Origin: Brevibacillus ruminantium
GTDB taxonomy: Bacteria > Bacillota > Bacilli > Brevibacillales > Brevibacillaceae
Direction: 5' to 3'
Length of the DNA stretch: 64,000 nt
NCBI RefSeq assembly: GCF_023746555.1
Contig: NZ_CP098755.1
Span: forward strand, 4,596,001 to 4,660,000
A model generated the notes under the pieces. The model was not told where the DNA came from. It made no database searches and saw nothing but the letters and a program-made list of their open reading frames with translations. Of this stretch, positions 6,928 to 15,365 are shown piece by piece; positions within the stretch are counted from its first letter, which is position 1; the number at the start of each line of letters is the position of its first letter. A program made the position numbers and the translations under genes.

Positions 6928-8193
6928 TTACTTCTGAAACGTAACAGCCTCTTGCTGCTCGCCCAGCCGCAGAACGGGCTGTGTCGGCTCTGTCTCAGCG
7001 ATGATTTTCCCGTGACGAATGGAATAGCGAACGGAAACCTGCCGACGGATGGCATCGTATTCATCCCGTGCATTGAGGACGATCAGGTTGGCCGGTCGGC
7101 CTTCCTCGATTCCGTATTGGTCACCGAGATGCAGCGTTTTTGCGCTATTTTCCGTAATCAGGTCTATCGAGTTGACGATCTGCTCATAGCCCATCAGCTG
7201 GCAGGCGTGAATGCCCATGAACAGCACCTGCAGCATATTGCCGGTCCCGAGCGGATACCACGGATCGAAAATGTCGTCATGTCCGAAGCAGACGTTGATG
7301 CCTTCCTGCACCATTTCCTTCACACGCGTAATCCCGCGACGTTTGGGATAGCTGTCAAAACGCCCCTGCAGGTGGATATTTACCAGCGGGTTGGCGACAA
7401 AATGGATGCCGGACAGCTTCAGCAGGCGGAACAGCTTCGATGCGTAGGCATCATTGTAGGAATGCATGGCGGTCGTATGAGAAGCCGTCACCTTTTCCCC
7501 GATTCCCAGACGAAGCGCCTCGGCGGCAACCACTTCCACAAAACGGGACTGCTCATCGTCAATCTCGTCACAGTGAATATCCACAAGACGATCGTATTTT
7601 TCAGCCAAGGCAAACGCAATCCGCATCGATTCGACGCCGTATTCACGGGTAAATTCGTAGTGCGGAATCCCCCCGACCACATCTGCGCCGAGGCGAAGCG
7701 ATTCCTCCAAAAGCTCAGCTCCATTGGCGTAGGAGAGGATCCCCTCCTGCGGGAAGGCGACCAGTTGTACATCGACGAAAGGTGCCATCTCTTCCTTTAC
7801 TTCCAGCATCGCGTGCAGCGCGGTCAGATTCGGGTCGGTCACGTCCACATGCGTACGCACATGCTGGATGCCCTGGGCAATCTGCCATTTCAGCGCTGTT
7901 TTGGCTCTTTCTTTGACGTCTTCCCGGGTCAGGGTTTGCTTGCGCTCCGCCCAGCGCTGTATCCCTTCAAACAGCGTCCCGCTCACATTCCAGTGCGGCT
8001 CTCCGGCCGTCAGGGTCGTATCCAGATGGATATGCGGCTCCACGAATGGGGGCAGCACAAGCGCCCCGCCCACATCTAGCACTTCTCCTGACGCATCGGT
8101 AATCTCCGGTGCGATTTTTGTAATTTTGCCGTCGTGGATGGCGATTTGCCACAAACCATCCCGGCCCCGCAGTTTTGCATTGATGATCAGCAT
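6928..8193 (-). CDS. codA: cytosine deaminase
   Basis: Amidohydrolase-superfamily cytosine deaminase of 421 residues, converting cytosine to uracil for pyrimidine salvage. Metal ligands typical of CodA are visible: His54 and His56 in [10 protein letters not shown], a His in [12 protein letters not shown], and the catalytic Asp in [14 protein letters not shown]. The C-terminal [13 protein letters not shown] strand closes the composite beta domain. An AAGAGGTG site lies just before the ATG. It lies 68 bases downstream of codB on the same strand, and the pair is preceded by a PyrR-type attenuator, so transport and deamination of cytosine are expected to respond together to uridine nucleotides. 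Confidence 0.95.
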   Translation of the reverse strand: MLIINAKLRGRDGLWQIAIHDGKITKIAPEITDASGEVLDVGGALVLPPFVEPHIHLDTTLTAGEPHWNVSGTLFEGIQRWAERKQTLTREDVKERAKTALKWQIAQGIQHVRTHVDVTDPNLTALHAMLEVKEEMAPFVDVQLVAFPQEGILSYANGAELLEESLRLGADVVGGIPHYEFTREYGVESMRIAFALAEKYDRLVDIHCDEIDDEQSRFVEVVAAEALRLGIGEKVTASHTTAMHSYNDAYASKLFRLLKLSGIHFVANPLVNIHLQGRFDSYPKRRGITRVKEMVQEGINVCFGHDDIFDPWYPLGTGNMLQVLFMGIHACQLMGYEQIVNSIDLITENSAKTLHLGDQYGIEEGRPANLIVLNARDEYDAIRRQVSVRYSIRHGKIIAETEPTQPVLRLGEQQEAVTFQK

Positions 8194-8261
8194 AGTCGTT
8201 CACCTCTTCGTATATGTTTGATTCCTTGTCCTGTTTTCATTGTATCTCTTTTTGGAAAAAG

Positions 8262-9497
8262 CTACTGTCTTCCCTTTTTTCCGACCAAAGTGATTACGAC
8301 GTAGACCAGGGCCGAGCCGATGATCGCATTCAGCGGCGGGATTCCCGGCGCAAACGTGGCCAGCAGCACACCGGCTACCCACGCGACAATCGCCGTCACG
8401 TTGACACTGACGAACTTCGCCTGTTTGAAGTCTTTGTATTTCTCCCGATTCACGATGAAAAAGTCGGCTAAAATGATCGCCCCGATCGGAGGCAGCGTAG
8501 AGCCCAGGAAGGTGAGAAAGTCGACGAAGTTATTGTACAGCCACCATGCCAGGGCTGTTCCGACCACCCCGTTGAAGATCACCACTTTTTTGATCGTCAC
8601 CTTGGTGATGTTGGACAAACCGAGGCCAGACGCATAGAGCGCGTTGTCATTGGTCGTCCAGATGTTTAAACCGAGAATGACGATGGCGGGAAGAATCATC
8701 CCCTGCAGGAACATCACTTCGGAAACGTCCGCCTCCCCTGTGGCAATCGCTCCGATCGCCCCGAAGAAAAACATCAGGGAATTGCCGATAAAAAAGGCGA
8801 TTACCGTGGCAATCACACCATTTCGCTTGGAGTTGGCAAAGCGGGTAAAGTCCGGCGTCAGTGTCCCACCGCTAATAAAGGAGCCCACACAGATGGTCAG
8901 CGCTGTCGCCATCGAGATGGCCTGCGTCGGTTGGTATTGCAGCAGTCCCTGCAGCCCGCCCACAGAGTTGGCCGCATCCGTCACCGAAATTGTTCCCAGG
9001 ATGGCGATAGACGGACAGGCGATAAAGCTGAGGATCGCCAATGCCTTGATGCCAAAGTAGACAGTCGCCGTCATCAGGATGCCAAAGATAACGATTAACA
9101 GCGTGGTATCAATCCCCGTCACTTTGTTGACCGGCAAGGCAAACATCGCGACCCCCACGCCAAACCAGCCGATTTGTGTCATGGCCAGCATAAACGAGGC
9201 GAGGTAAGAGCCTTTTTCTCCAAAGGCGAAGCGGGCCAAAAGATGCGTAGATAGCCCCGTATCCGCCGCCATATACGCCAGGGCTCCGGTATAGGCGCCC
9301 AGAATCAAATTGCCCGCGAGTACAGCCAGAACAAATTGCAGAAAGGTAAGACCGGTGCCGAGCTGACCGCCAGACCACATGCTTGCCGAAAAAAACGTAA
9401 ATCCGAGCATCACGACGAGAATGTGCCAAAAACTGCTTCGCTCCGACCTTGGCACTGCTTCCAGTGAATACTCCTTGTCTTGTGCAGATGTACTCAT
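8262..9497 (-). CDS. codB: cytosine permease
   Basis: NCS1-family permease of 411 residues with about twelve transmembrane helices. It follows CodB closely through FTFFSASMWSGGQLGTGLTF, GLSTHLLARFAFGEKGSYL, QIGWFGVGVAMFALP and a C-terminal DFFIVNREKY block. It imports cytosine by ion symport. The ATG at 9497 has AGGGGTGG upstream. It is the first gene of the codB-codA unit. Just upstream lies a complete PyrR-binding-type hairpin and an intrinsic terminator, which is the expected control for pyrimidine uptake in Bacillota. Confidence 0.95.
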   Translation of the reverse strand: MSTSAQDKEYSLEAVPRSERSSFWHILVVMLGFTFFSASMWSGGQLGTGLTFLQFVLAVLAGNLILGAYTGALAYMAADTGLSTHLLARFAFGEKGSYLASFMLAMTQIGWFGVGVAMFALPVNKVTGIDTTLLIVIFGILMTATVYFGIKALAILSFIACPSIAILGTISVTDAANSVGGLQGLLQYQPTQAISMATALTICVGSFISGGTLTPDFTRFANSKRNGVIATVIAFFIGNSLMFFFGAIGAIATGEADVSEVMFLQGMILPAIVILGLNIWTTNDNALYASGLGLSNITKVTIKKVVIFNGVVGTALAWWLYNNFVDFLTFLGSTLPPIGAIILADFFIVNREKYKDFKQAKFVSVNVTAIVAWVAGVLLATFAPGIPPLNAIIGSALVYVVITLVGKKGRQ

Positions 9498-9540
9498 CCG
9501 TTACCACCCCTGTTGTCAACTTTTCGACCGGCACCTGAAT

Positions 9541-9685
9541 AAAAAAGCCTCCTGCCAGTTTCCTGACAAGAGGCCTTTTTCACCCGTGAATGACAGATTG
9601 GACACATACAAAGAGACTCCAGCCTGTCAGTAGCGGATTTCCGACTTACCTTGTCAGCCTCACGGGACTGAATTAAAGGTACCGT
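9541..9685 (-). promoter_or_regulatory. PyrR-type pyrimidine attenuator leader of codBA
   Basis: On the minus strand, between about 9680 and 9648, lies a hairpin whose outer stem is ACCTT/AAGGT and whose top contains CAGTCCCGTGAGGCTGACA, close to the PyrR-binding consensus (TCCAGAGAGGCT followed by GCAAG). About 70 bases downstream is a strong terminator (9547-9574, eleven pairs with two G-U, then six T at 9541-9546), 43 bases before codB. In pyr operons, PyrR with UMP or UTP binds this hairpin and lets the terminator form. The sequence between them would provide the antiterminator. Binding is inferred from the match. Confidence 0.85.
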
Positions 9686-9845
9686 ATCTAGTTATAGGGA
9701 ATTATCAGCGATTCATGTCCATCTGTCAACAAGTAAAAAGGGACGCTCTCGCAGGAAACCTGGCTTTTTCCGTAAAAAATGTAGTTTTCACCGGTTGTCT
9801 CTATGTGTATGCGGACAAATTTTCTGCTATGCCGTGCTGCCGCGT

Positions 9846-11294
9846 TTATTTGTCAGTATAACGCTTCATCAGATTGGCCCGCGTCTCCCAGACCTGCTCG
9901 CTCAGATGTACCCAGTAATGCTCCGGATTGTGCATGCGCAGGTATTCCGGCCAAAACATTCGCAGCTGCTTTTGATGATACTGGCGAATCTCGGTCAAAT
10001 CCGGCAGATCGTAGACGCGTTTCCCGTCTTGAAATACGGGGATTAGCAAAGATTCGGCCTCGTACTTTTCCACCTGCCGGCTGATGTAAGGATGATTGGG
10101 GTGAAACAGCTTGATGGCCGCCTTTTCCCCAATATCCGTTTCCTCCGGATAGCAGAGGTAGTCGGCAATCGCCTTGCCCGTATTCGTGTCGATCAGGCGG
10201 TAAATGTTCTTGGGTCCGGGGATCGTGACCTTTTCCGGGTTGGCCGAAATTTTGATCGTGGGAATATACGCGCCGTCTCCCCCTTCTCGGGCCACCAGTT
10301 TGTACACGCCGCCCAAAGTGGGCTGGTCGGCTGCCGTGATCAGTTGGGTTCCGACACCCCAGGAGTCCACCCGGGCGCCCTGTACCTTCAAACTCTGGAT
10401 CGTATGCTCGTCGAGGTCATTGGAGGCCACGATCTTTACTTCGGAGAGTCCAGCCTGGTCGAGCATTTCTCTCGTTTTAATGGACAGATACGCGATGTCA
10501 CCGCTGTCCAGACGCACAGCCTTCATGCTTTTCCCCTGCCGCTTCATCTCCAGTCCGATGTTGATCGCATGGGGCACGCCGCTTCCCAGCGTATCGTAGG
10601 TATCGACAAGCAAAGTCACCTGATCAGGCAAGGCCTGTGCGTAGCGCCGAAAAGCTTCCTCCTCATTTTCATGAGACTGCACCCAGGAGTGCGCGTGAGT
10701 CCCCGCCGTCGGGATGCCAAACAGCTTTCCGGCCAGCATATTGGAAGTGGAGTCAAATCCGGCCAGATAGACAGCACGCGTCCCCCAGAGCGCTGCGTCC
10801 GCCTCCTGTGCCCGGCGGATGCCAAATTCCATCAGCAAATCGCCTTTTGCCACCTGACGAATTCGGGAGGCCTTGGTCGCAATCAACGTTTGGTAGTTCA
10901 TGAAATTGAGCAGAGCCGTCTCGATCAACTGCGCCTCAAAAATACGGCTTTCTACGCGAACTAGCGGCTCACCGGGAAAGACAAGCGAGCCTTCCCGAAC
11001 TGAATAAAGCGTACCGGTGAACCGAAAATTCCGCAGTTCTTCGAGAAAGGCGGGATCGTAATTTTCTTCCTGTTCCCGCAAATATTCCAGATCGCTATCC
11101 TCAAAGCGAAGATCCTCCACGTACTTGACGATCCGCTCCAATCCGGCAAAAACAGCGTACCCGTTGCCAAAGGGGAGCTTGCGGAAAAACGCTTCAAACA
11201 CTGCTTTGCGGTTATGCGTTCCCTGCACCCAATGTGCGTACATCATATTGATCTGATACTTGTCTGTATGAAGAGCTAGGCCTGGTGAAAGCAA
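9846..11294 (-). CDS. pncB: nicotinate phosphoribosyltransferase
   Basis: Preiss-Handler pathway enzyme that makes nicotinate mononucleotide from nicotinate and PRPP for NAD salvage. About 482 residues. Family blocks are visible: ALHTDKYQINMMYAHWVQG, EFGIRRAQEADAALWGTRAV, AGTHAHSWVQSHENEEEAF, LLVDTYDTLGSGVPHAI, AVRLDSGDIAYLS and the C-terminal RMHNPEHYWVHLSEQVW. The longest frame opens at 11327, but its codons 7-9 are themselves an AGGAGG site. The TTG at 11294, nine bases after it, is the likely start and gives the normal family N-terminus (LSPGLALHTDKY). A thioredoxin-like gene lies just upstream on the same strand (about 39-base gap). Confidence 0.93.
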   Translation of the reverse strand: MLSPGLALHTDKYQINMMYAHWVQGTHNRKAVFEAFFRKLPFGNGYAVFAGLERIVKYVEDLRFEDSDLEYLREQEENYDPAFLEELRNFRFTGTLYSVREGSLVFPGEPLVRVESRIFEAQLIETALLNFMNYQTLIATKASRIRQVAKGDLLMEFGIRRAQEADAALWGTRAVYLAGFDSTSNMLAGKLFGIPTAGTHAHSWVQSHENEEEAFRRYAQALPDQVTLLVDTYDTLGSGVPHAINIGLEMKRQGKSMKAVRLDSGDIAYLSIKTREMLDQAGLSEVKIVASNDLDEHTIQSLKVQGARVDSWGVGTQLITAADQPTLGGVYKLVAREGGDGAYIPTIKISANPEKVTIPGPKNIYRLIDTNTGKAIADYLCYPEETDIGEKAAIKLFHPNHPYISRQVEKYEAESLLIPVFQDGKRVYDLPDLTEIRQYHQKQLRMFWPEYLRMHNPEHYWVHLSEQVWETRANLMKRYTDK

Positions 11295-11333
11295 AATGCT
11301 TCGCCTCCTGTTATGATTCACGCGCAAACATCC

Positions 11334-11657
11334 CTATGCCAAAGAGTCCGTCCACGCGTGGAGCAGCTTCTCCCACTTGGCGAACTCGACGAATCGGGAC
11401 TGGCGATGTACTTCCCTGCCATCTGCGAACAAAAGCAAGGTCGGTGCTGTAAAGACCAGAAATTCCGAAGCGATGACCGGCGTCTTTTCCATCGAGACCA
11501 GACAGCCTGCTACCTCTGGGTAACGGGACAGCAGTTCCTCCGTCTTGGCCAGAACGGCGTCACACACACCGCATTGACTGGTTTTGATAAAAACGAGCAC
11601 GATTCCTTTGGCTCGAATCAACGCTTGTACTTCTTCCAGATTTTCGCAGATGTTCAT
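11334..11657 (-). CDS. thioredoxin-like protein
   Basis: 107 residues with a thioredoxin fold: VLVFIKTSQCGVC with Cys29 and Cys32 as a CGVC active site in the usual place after the first core strand, then the cis-proline region FTAPTLLLFADGREV. It is similar to short Bacillota thioredoxin-family proteins such as YtpP-like ones. The frame can open at 11678, but AAAGGA inside it favours the ATG at 11657. The CxxC dipeptide (Gly-Val) differs from classical thioredoxin (Gly-Pro), so redox potential and partners may differ. It is co-directional with pncB and may be cotranscribed with it. Confidence 0.8.
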   Translation of the reverse strand: MNICENLEEVQALIRAKGIVLVFIKTSQCGVCDAVLAKTEELLSRYPEVAGCLVSMEKTPVIASEFLVFTAPTLLLFADGREVHRQSRFVEFAKWEKLLHAWTDSLA

Positions 11658-11756
11658 ACCACTTTCGTTCCTTTGCATGTTTGGATGGGTTAATCCTATG
11701 GTACCAAATTACAGCTATCCAACGCGACTCCATTTCCTGTTGGCGAACACTTTCCA

Positions 11757-11800
11757 TGGAAAAAGGAAAAGGAACCGAGCATGGCTGCACGCCCGGTTCC
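11757..11800 (-). terminator. Rho-independent terminator after eutH
   Basis: Imperfect stem GGAACCGGGCGTGCAG / GCATGCTCGGTTCC, followed on the minus strand by TTTTCCTTTTTCC. It lies 45 bases beyond the eutH stop. Confidence 0.75.
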
Positions 11801-11844
11801 CATCTGTACAGGGGTCTCGTGTTGGGTTGTTGGTATTTTGGCCG

Positions 11845-13107
11845 CTATTCTTTGGCCGCGGCTACCTCCTGATGCCCCGGCAAGTATTCGTCGGGACCGA
11901 TCACTCCCGCTTCCCGATCCATTTTTTCCAGCTCGAGCGCTTTTGGCACAGAGAGCCAGTAAGCCAAACCGATCGCAATCACACCAGCGCCCAGCTTCCC
12001 GATAATCAGCGGCAAAATTATCGTCGGCTGAAAATTGGCCGAGAAGGAGAGGTGATCCCCCAGCAAAAACGCGGAACAAACACCAAAGGCGATATTAATG
12101 ACCTTGTCTTTAGGCGGCATGGAGCGAACCAGTCGAAACATGGCCAGAATATTGGCTACCGTCGCCAGCAAGCCGGCACTTCCTGTTGAACTGAGTCCCA
12201 TCCGGTTCCCCATCGCCTGCAGCGGCTTGGCCGCATATTTGCGCAGCAGGTAAACCATCGGGAAAGCTCCGGCGAGCATGATGCCGATGTACCCCGCTGT
12301 TTCCAGCGCCCGGAATTGGTCTGACGGATCGGCGATGATCGGATCGAAGCCCCAAGACCCGAAGATGGCAGAAAAGACGCCCGTAAAATACTCGACGATG
12401 GAAAAGACGAGAACGAGTTTGATCCCGGCATCCATCGTCTTGCCGAAAATCATAAACGCCCGAATCATGAAGTCCGGCAGGAAGCGCAGCCCGAGCGCAA
12501 TCGCCACGACAAACACCAGAATCGGCGAGAGGTTGATCAGGATTTTTCCATAGCCAATGGCAAACGCATAAGTCGATTCTGCATCCGTCGAGATTACCTC
12601 ACGCACCTTGGTGTTGGTCATGACCAGTATCGCACTGGTGATGAATGCCCCGATCGGGACGGTCAAAATCCCGGACATGACGCCAAGTGCCATGTATTTG
12701 TGATCCCGTTTGTCCAGCATGGCCAGCCCCATCGGGATCGAGAAAACGATGGTCGCTCCCGCCATGAACCCGACAATCATGGCCATGATCCAGCCCTCGT
12801 AAGAGCTTTTCAGAACATTGGCCAGCTGATATCCGCCCATGTCGCTTGCCAGAATCGCGGTGGCCGCAAGCGCCGGGTCTGCGCCAATTTTGTTGAAGAT
12901 CGGCCCGCATACTTTGTCAATAAACCAGGAGATATAAGGAATAGAAGCCATGATACCTGCAGCCGGAACAAAGATATATCCGGTGGAATGAATACCTTCC
13001 ATAAACTCCTTGCCCAATCCTTCATCACTGTTGCGGATCGCCGCGATCGCACCAATTACCGCACAGATCATGATGAAGTAAATGACGTAACTACCGATTT
13101 GATCCAT
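11845..13107 (-). CDS. eutH: ethanolamine permease EutH
   Basis: EutH-family membrane protein of 420 residues with about ten to eleven helices. It matches the family through MDQIGSYVIYFIMICAVIGA, GIMASIPYISWFI, LASDMGGYQLA, the FSIPMGLAMLDKRDHKYMAL block and FLLGDHLSFSANFQPTII. EutH facilitates entry of ethanolamine. No ethanolamine ammonia-lyase or microcompartment genes are nearby in this window, so the catabolic genes must lie elsewhere or the permease acts alone. AAAAGGTGG precedes the ATG. A leader of more than 200 bases with a terminator and strong hairpins lies upstream, and a catabolite-response-like site further up. Confidence 0.92.
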   Translation of the reverse strand: MDQIGSYVIYFIMICAVIGAIAAIRNSDEGLGKEFMEGIHSTGYIFVPAAGIMASIPYISWFIDKVCGPIFNKIGADPALAATAILASDMGGYQLANVLKSSYEGWIMAMIVGFMAGATIVFSIPMGLAMLDKRDHKYMALGVMSGILTVPIGAFITSAILVMTNTKVREVISTDAESTYAFAIGYGKILINLSPILVFVVAIALGLRFLPDFMIRAFMIFGKTMDAGIKLVLVFSIVEYFTGVFSAIFGSWGFDPIIADPSDQFRALETAGYIGIMLAGAFPMVYLLRKYAAKPLQAMGNRMGLSSTGSAGLLATVANILAMFRLVRSMPPKDKVINIAFGVCSAFLLGDHLSFSANFQPTIILPLIIGKLGAGVIAIGLAYWLSVPKALELEKMDREAGVIGPDEYLPGHQEVAAAKE

Positions 13108-13360
13108 GTATCAATCCCACCTTTTCTGTCGCATTCGATTCTCCATGAAGTCATGAAAGCTCGCAGCCTCGTGACAACAGCTATCCCCTGGGGCTTCCTC
13201 TGCTGTCCGGGGCAACCGTCGGCAAGCCTCGCGGATTCGCTTGCCGCCCTCGTCCTCTCTCCCTCATCTGAACTCCTCCTGCCATGGTTTCTTTGGCGAT
13301 AATCGAATAAAAAAGGCACCTAGCAATCTGATATCAGATCACATAAGCGCCTTTGCTTTT
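13108..13360 (-). promoter_or_regulatory. structured leader with internal terminator upstream of eutH
   Basis: Reading toward eutH, the leader first meets an intrinsic-terminator-like hairpin (13312-13355: AAAGGC/GCCTTT stem enclosing the palindrome TCTGATATCAGA, then six T). After it come two more compact hairpins: GGCAAGC/GCTTGCC near 13212-13240, and a GACAGC/GCTGTTGTC stem enclosing CCCC/GGGG near 13170-13206. A terminator placed before the coding region and followed by structured RNA suggests attenuation. In other Bacillota eut genes are controlled by ANTAR antitermination; I cannot confirm an ANTAR motif here, and I do not recognise a known riboswitch class. Confidence 0.5.
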
Positions 13361-13398
13361 CGTATGTACTTGTGAAAGGGATGTTCGCTTGACTGACG

Positions 13399-13412
13399 TG
13401 CAACCGCTTACA
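13399..13412. promoter_or_regulatory. catabolite-response-element-like site
   Basis: TGCAACCGCTTACA matches the Bacillus cre pattern TGNAANCGNWNNCA at every fixed position. It lies about 40 bases upstream of the leader terminator of eutH. Repression of ethanolamine uptake by CcpA is plausible but inferred. Confidence 0.45.
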
Positions 13413-13589
13413 AATTCTGTTCAAAAAAAGAAAAAAACAATTGTTTTTTCACTTGTCCGTAAAGTCTGAAAATAGAAGGGAAAGCACCTTTGCTTTTTGA
13501 CCCATTGTAATCCAATTATATGAGTGCAGGTTAACGTTGTCAACATTCGATTTCCCGTTCTCGTTGTGCCGGAATCTGCCATTTCACTA

Positions 13590-13647
13590 TTGACAGAGTT
13601 CGTAACCATCGGTTATTTTATAACCACCGGTTAATAACCAATGGTTA
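13590..13647 (+). promoter_or_regulatory. tetR promoter with three tandem operator palindromes
   Basis: Three 13-base palindromes of the form TAACCNNNGGTTA occur at 13603-13615, 13621-13633 and 13635-13647. They start immediately after a TTGACA -35 box (13590-13595) and cover the -10 region, ending 17 bases before the earliest start of the TetR gene. The arrangement is that of autorepression by the TetR-family protein encoded just downstream. Confidence 0.8.
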
Positions 13648-13663
13648 TAAAAATGAAAACACG

Positions 13664-14326
13664 GTGAAAGGAACGTTCTCACACATGGCCAGAAAACAGG
13701 AACAGCGCTCAGAAGAGACCAAGCAATCGATTTTGCAAGCGGCTGGTCAGCTTTTTGCAGAGCGCGGCTACGATGCTGTCACGATGCGGGAAATCGCCAA
13801 GGAAGCCGGTTGCTCCCATACCACGATCTATATCTATTTTAAGGATAAAGAGGCTTTGCTTCATCAGCTTTCCATGGAGCCGCTCCAAACTCTGCTGGAC
13901 GCGATGGAAAAGCATTTGCAAGACCCTTTGCTTTCGCCGGAAGAAAGACTGCTTGCAATCAGTCAGACCTTCCTGCAATTTTGTTTGACAAACCGCAGCA
14001 TGTACGCTCTCTTTTTCATGGTGAAATCTTCCCGCGTGGACGAACAAGAGCCCGCCCTGGAGATTCAGCAGCGGCGCAATCAATTGTTTGCACTTCTGAA
14101 GGAAGCCGTCAGTGCCATTCTGCCGCTCCACCAGCCGGAAGAACGGAAGTGGGCTTTTGCACGGGTCTATTTCTTTACCCTGCACGGGATCATCGGGACG
14201 TACGCCCAATCCGAGGAGCCTTACGAGCAGTTGCAGGAACGATTGGGTTCGACGTTTGATCTGGCTTTGCAGGTCGCGCTGGCCGGCTGTAAACAACTTG
14301 CAAATGAAGGGAATGTGGGCAAATGA
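13664..14326 (+). CDS. TetR/AcrR family transcriptional regulator
   Basis: TetR-family repressor of about 213-220 residues. The N-terminal helix-turn-helix is typical: ETKQSILQAAGQLFAERGYD, TMREIAKEAGCSHTTIYIYF and KDKEALLHQL. The helical ligand-binding domain follows. Two starts are possible: ATG at 13664, or ATG at 13685 (MARKQEQ), which sits behind GAAAGGA and is slightly favoured. The stop overlaps the start of the metallo-hydrolase gene by ATGA, so the two are translationally coupled. Three palindromic operators overlap its promoter, suggesting autoregulation and control of the hydrolase. The inducer is unknown, perhaps a substrate of that hydrolase. Confidence 0.92.
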   Translation: MKGTFSHMARKQEQRSEETKQSILQAAGQLFAERGYDAVTMREIAKEAGCSHTTIYIYFKDKEALLHQLSMEPLQTLLDAMEKHLQDPLLSPEERLLAISQTFLQFCLTNRSMYALFFMVKSSRVDEQEPALEIQQRRNQLFALLKEAVSAILPLHQPEERKWAFARVYFFTLHGIIGTYAQSEEPYEQLQERLGSTFDLALQVALAGCKQLANEGNVGK

Positions 14327-15003
14327 AAGTAGAACAAATTTCTGAGCATATCTGGTCTCTTCGCACGTGGATGTTGATCCCGCTGCGGGTTTGGCTGGTG
14401 GCAGATGAAGACGGGATCACGCTGGTAGACGCGGGGATGTCGTTCATGGCAAAAGGAATAGAGAAGGCAATCACGCAACTGGGACGCGGCCCGCTCAAAC
14501 AGATTCTCCTGACACATGGCCACTCCGACCATACGGGTGCGCTGGCCGCGCTGCTGGCCCGTCGCGGGGTGCCTGTGCTCGCCCACCGTATCGAAATCCC
14601 CTACATGGAGGGACAGCTCTTGTATCCCCGCCGCAAAAAGCTCGAGCACAATGTGGCGCCCGGATTGGCAAAAGCGCTCCCGGAAAACGAGCATGAACAA
14701 TTAGCCAAAGTAGCTGGCTTGCAGCCGTACCTGACACCAGGTCACTCACCCGGACACGTCGTGTATTACCATGAGCAGGATCAAGTGCTGCTTGCAGGCG
14801 ACTTGTTCACCTCCAAAAAAGGCAAGCTTCACCGGCCCATGCCCATGTTTACGGCCGATATGGAGGAAGCTGTGCGCAGCGGCAGCATTATCGAGACGCT
14901 GCGGCCGCAGCGACTCGAGGTTTGTCACGGTGGGCCGGTCATGAATCCGGCTGAACAGCTGGAGGATTATCTGGAGAAGTTTGGGCCGGCGGTTTTGGCT
15001 TGA
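14323..15003 (+). CDS. MBL-fold metallo-hydrolase
   Basis: Metallo-beta-lactamase-fold hydrolase of 226 residues. The metal motif HxHxDH is at residues 65-70 (LLTHGHSDHTGAL). The further ligands appear as His in TPGHSPGHVVYYH, Asp in LLAGDLFTSKKG and His in LEVCHGGPV. The four-base overlap with the upstream TetR gene shows they form one unit. Family members hydrolyse thioesters, lactones, phosphodiesters and more, so the substrate cannot be given. The regulator suggests an inducible role, for example detoxification of an ester or lactone; that is inference. A shortened hairpin repeat follows 27 bases after the stop. Confidence 0.88.
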   Translation: MKVEQISEHIWSLRTWMLIPLRVWLVADEDGITLVDAGMSFMAKGIEKAITQLGRGPLKQILLTHGHSDHTGALAALLARRGVPVLAHRIEIPYMEGQLLYPRRKKLEHNVAPGLAKALPENEHEQLAKVAGLQPYLTPGHSPGHVVYYHEQDQVLLAGDLFTSKKGKLHRPMPMFTADMEEAVRSGSIIETLRPQRLEVCHGGPVMNPAEQLEDYLEKFGPAVLA

Positions 15004-15029
15004 TGAGATCAAAAAAGCTCCGGCTTCGT

Positions 15030-15097
15030 GAAGAAACACGTTTCCCTGCGGTGCGACTGTGGAGCCCGGAGCTGAGCAGGGAAACATGCTTCTTCTC
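15030..15097. repeat. interspersed hairpin repeat, short copy D (68 bp)
   Basis: Keeps both inverted ends (GTTTCCCTGC near 15040-15049 and GCAGGGAAAC near 15076-15085, with GAAGAA/TTCTTC outside) and the subterminal GTGCGACTGTGGAGCCC, but lacks the roughly 130-base core found in the other copies. The right flank (about CAACGGCCCCTTTTCC) is shared with copy C. It looks like an internal deletion derivative. It lies just after the MBL-hydrolase gene. Confidence 0.75.
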
Positions 15098-15365
15098 ACA
15101 ACGGCCCCTTTTCCAAAGACTTTCCGTTTGAATAACGGAGATAAATGGGGTTTCTCATTCATGAAAAAGAGAAGCAGCGGCCCCGGACCACTACTTCACC
15201 TCTCAGTTCACATTCTTTTTTTCCCTCCGGTTCACTTCCACCTGAAACACGTCCGGCCGGGCGTAATGACCATTTACGTCAAAATCGAGGCGACTTTTTA
15301 CGATTTCCGTCAGATCCAGATCGGCGACGAGAATCTCCTCGCGCCTGTAAACCATCTGGATTCTT
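15098..15365. other. intergenic DNA between convergent genes
   Basis: The first part is flank shared with repeat copy C. The remainder has no supported gene; open frames across it lack ribosome sites and family features. Confidence 0.3.

Noticed and set aside
6589..8079. 496-codon plus-strand frame opposite codA and the cupin gene
   Set aside because: It is the complement of well-recognised genes on the minus strand; it has no family features or ribosome site.
13068..13319. 83-codon minus-strand frame just upstream of eutH
   Set aside because: It covers strong hairpins of the leader, overlaps eutH, and its composition (GERTRAASESARLADGCPG) looks like translated structured RNA rather than a protein.
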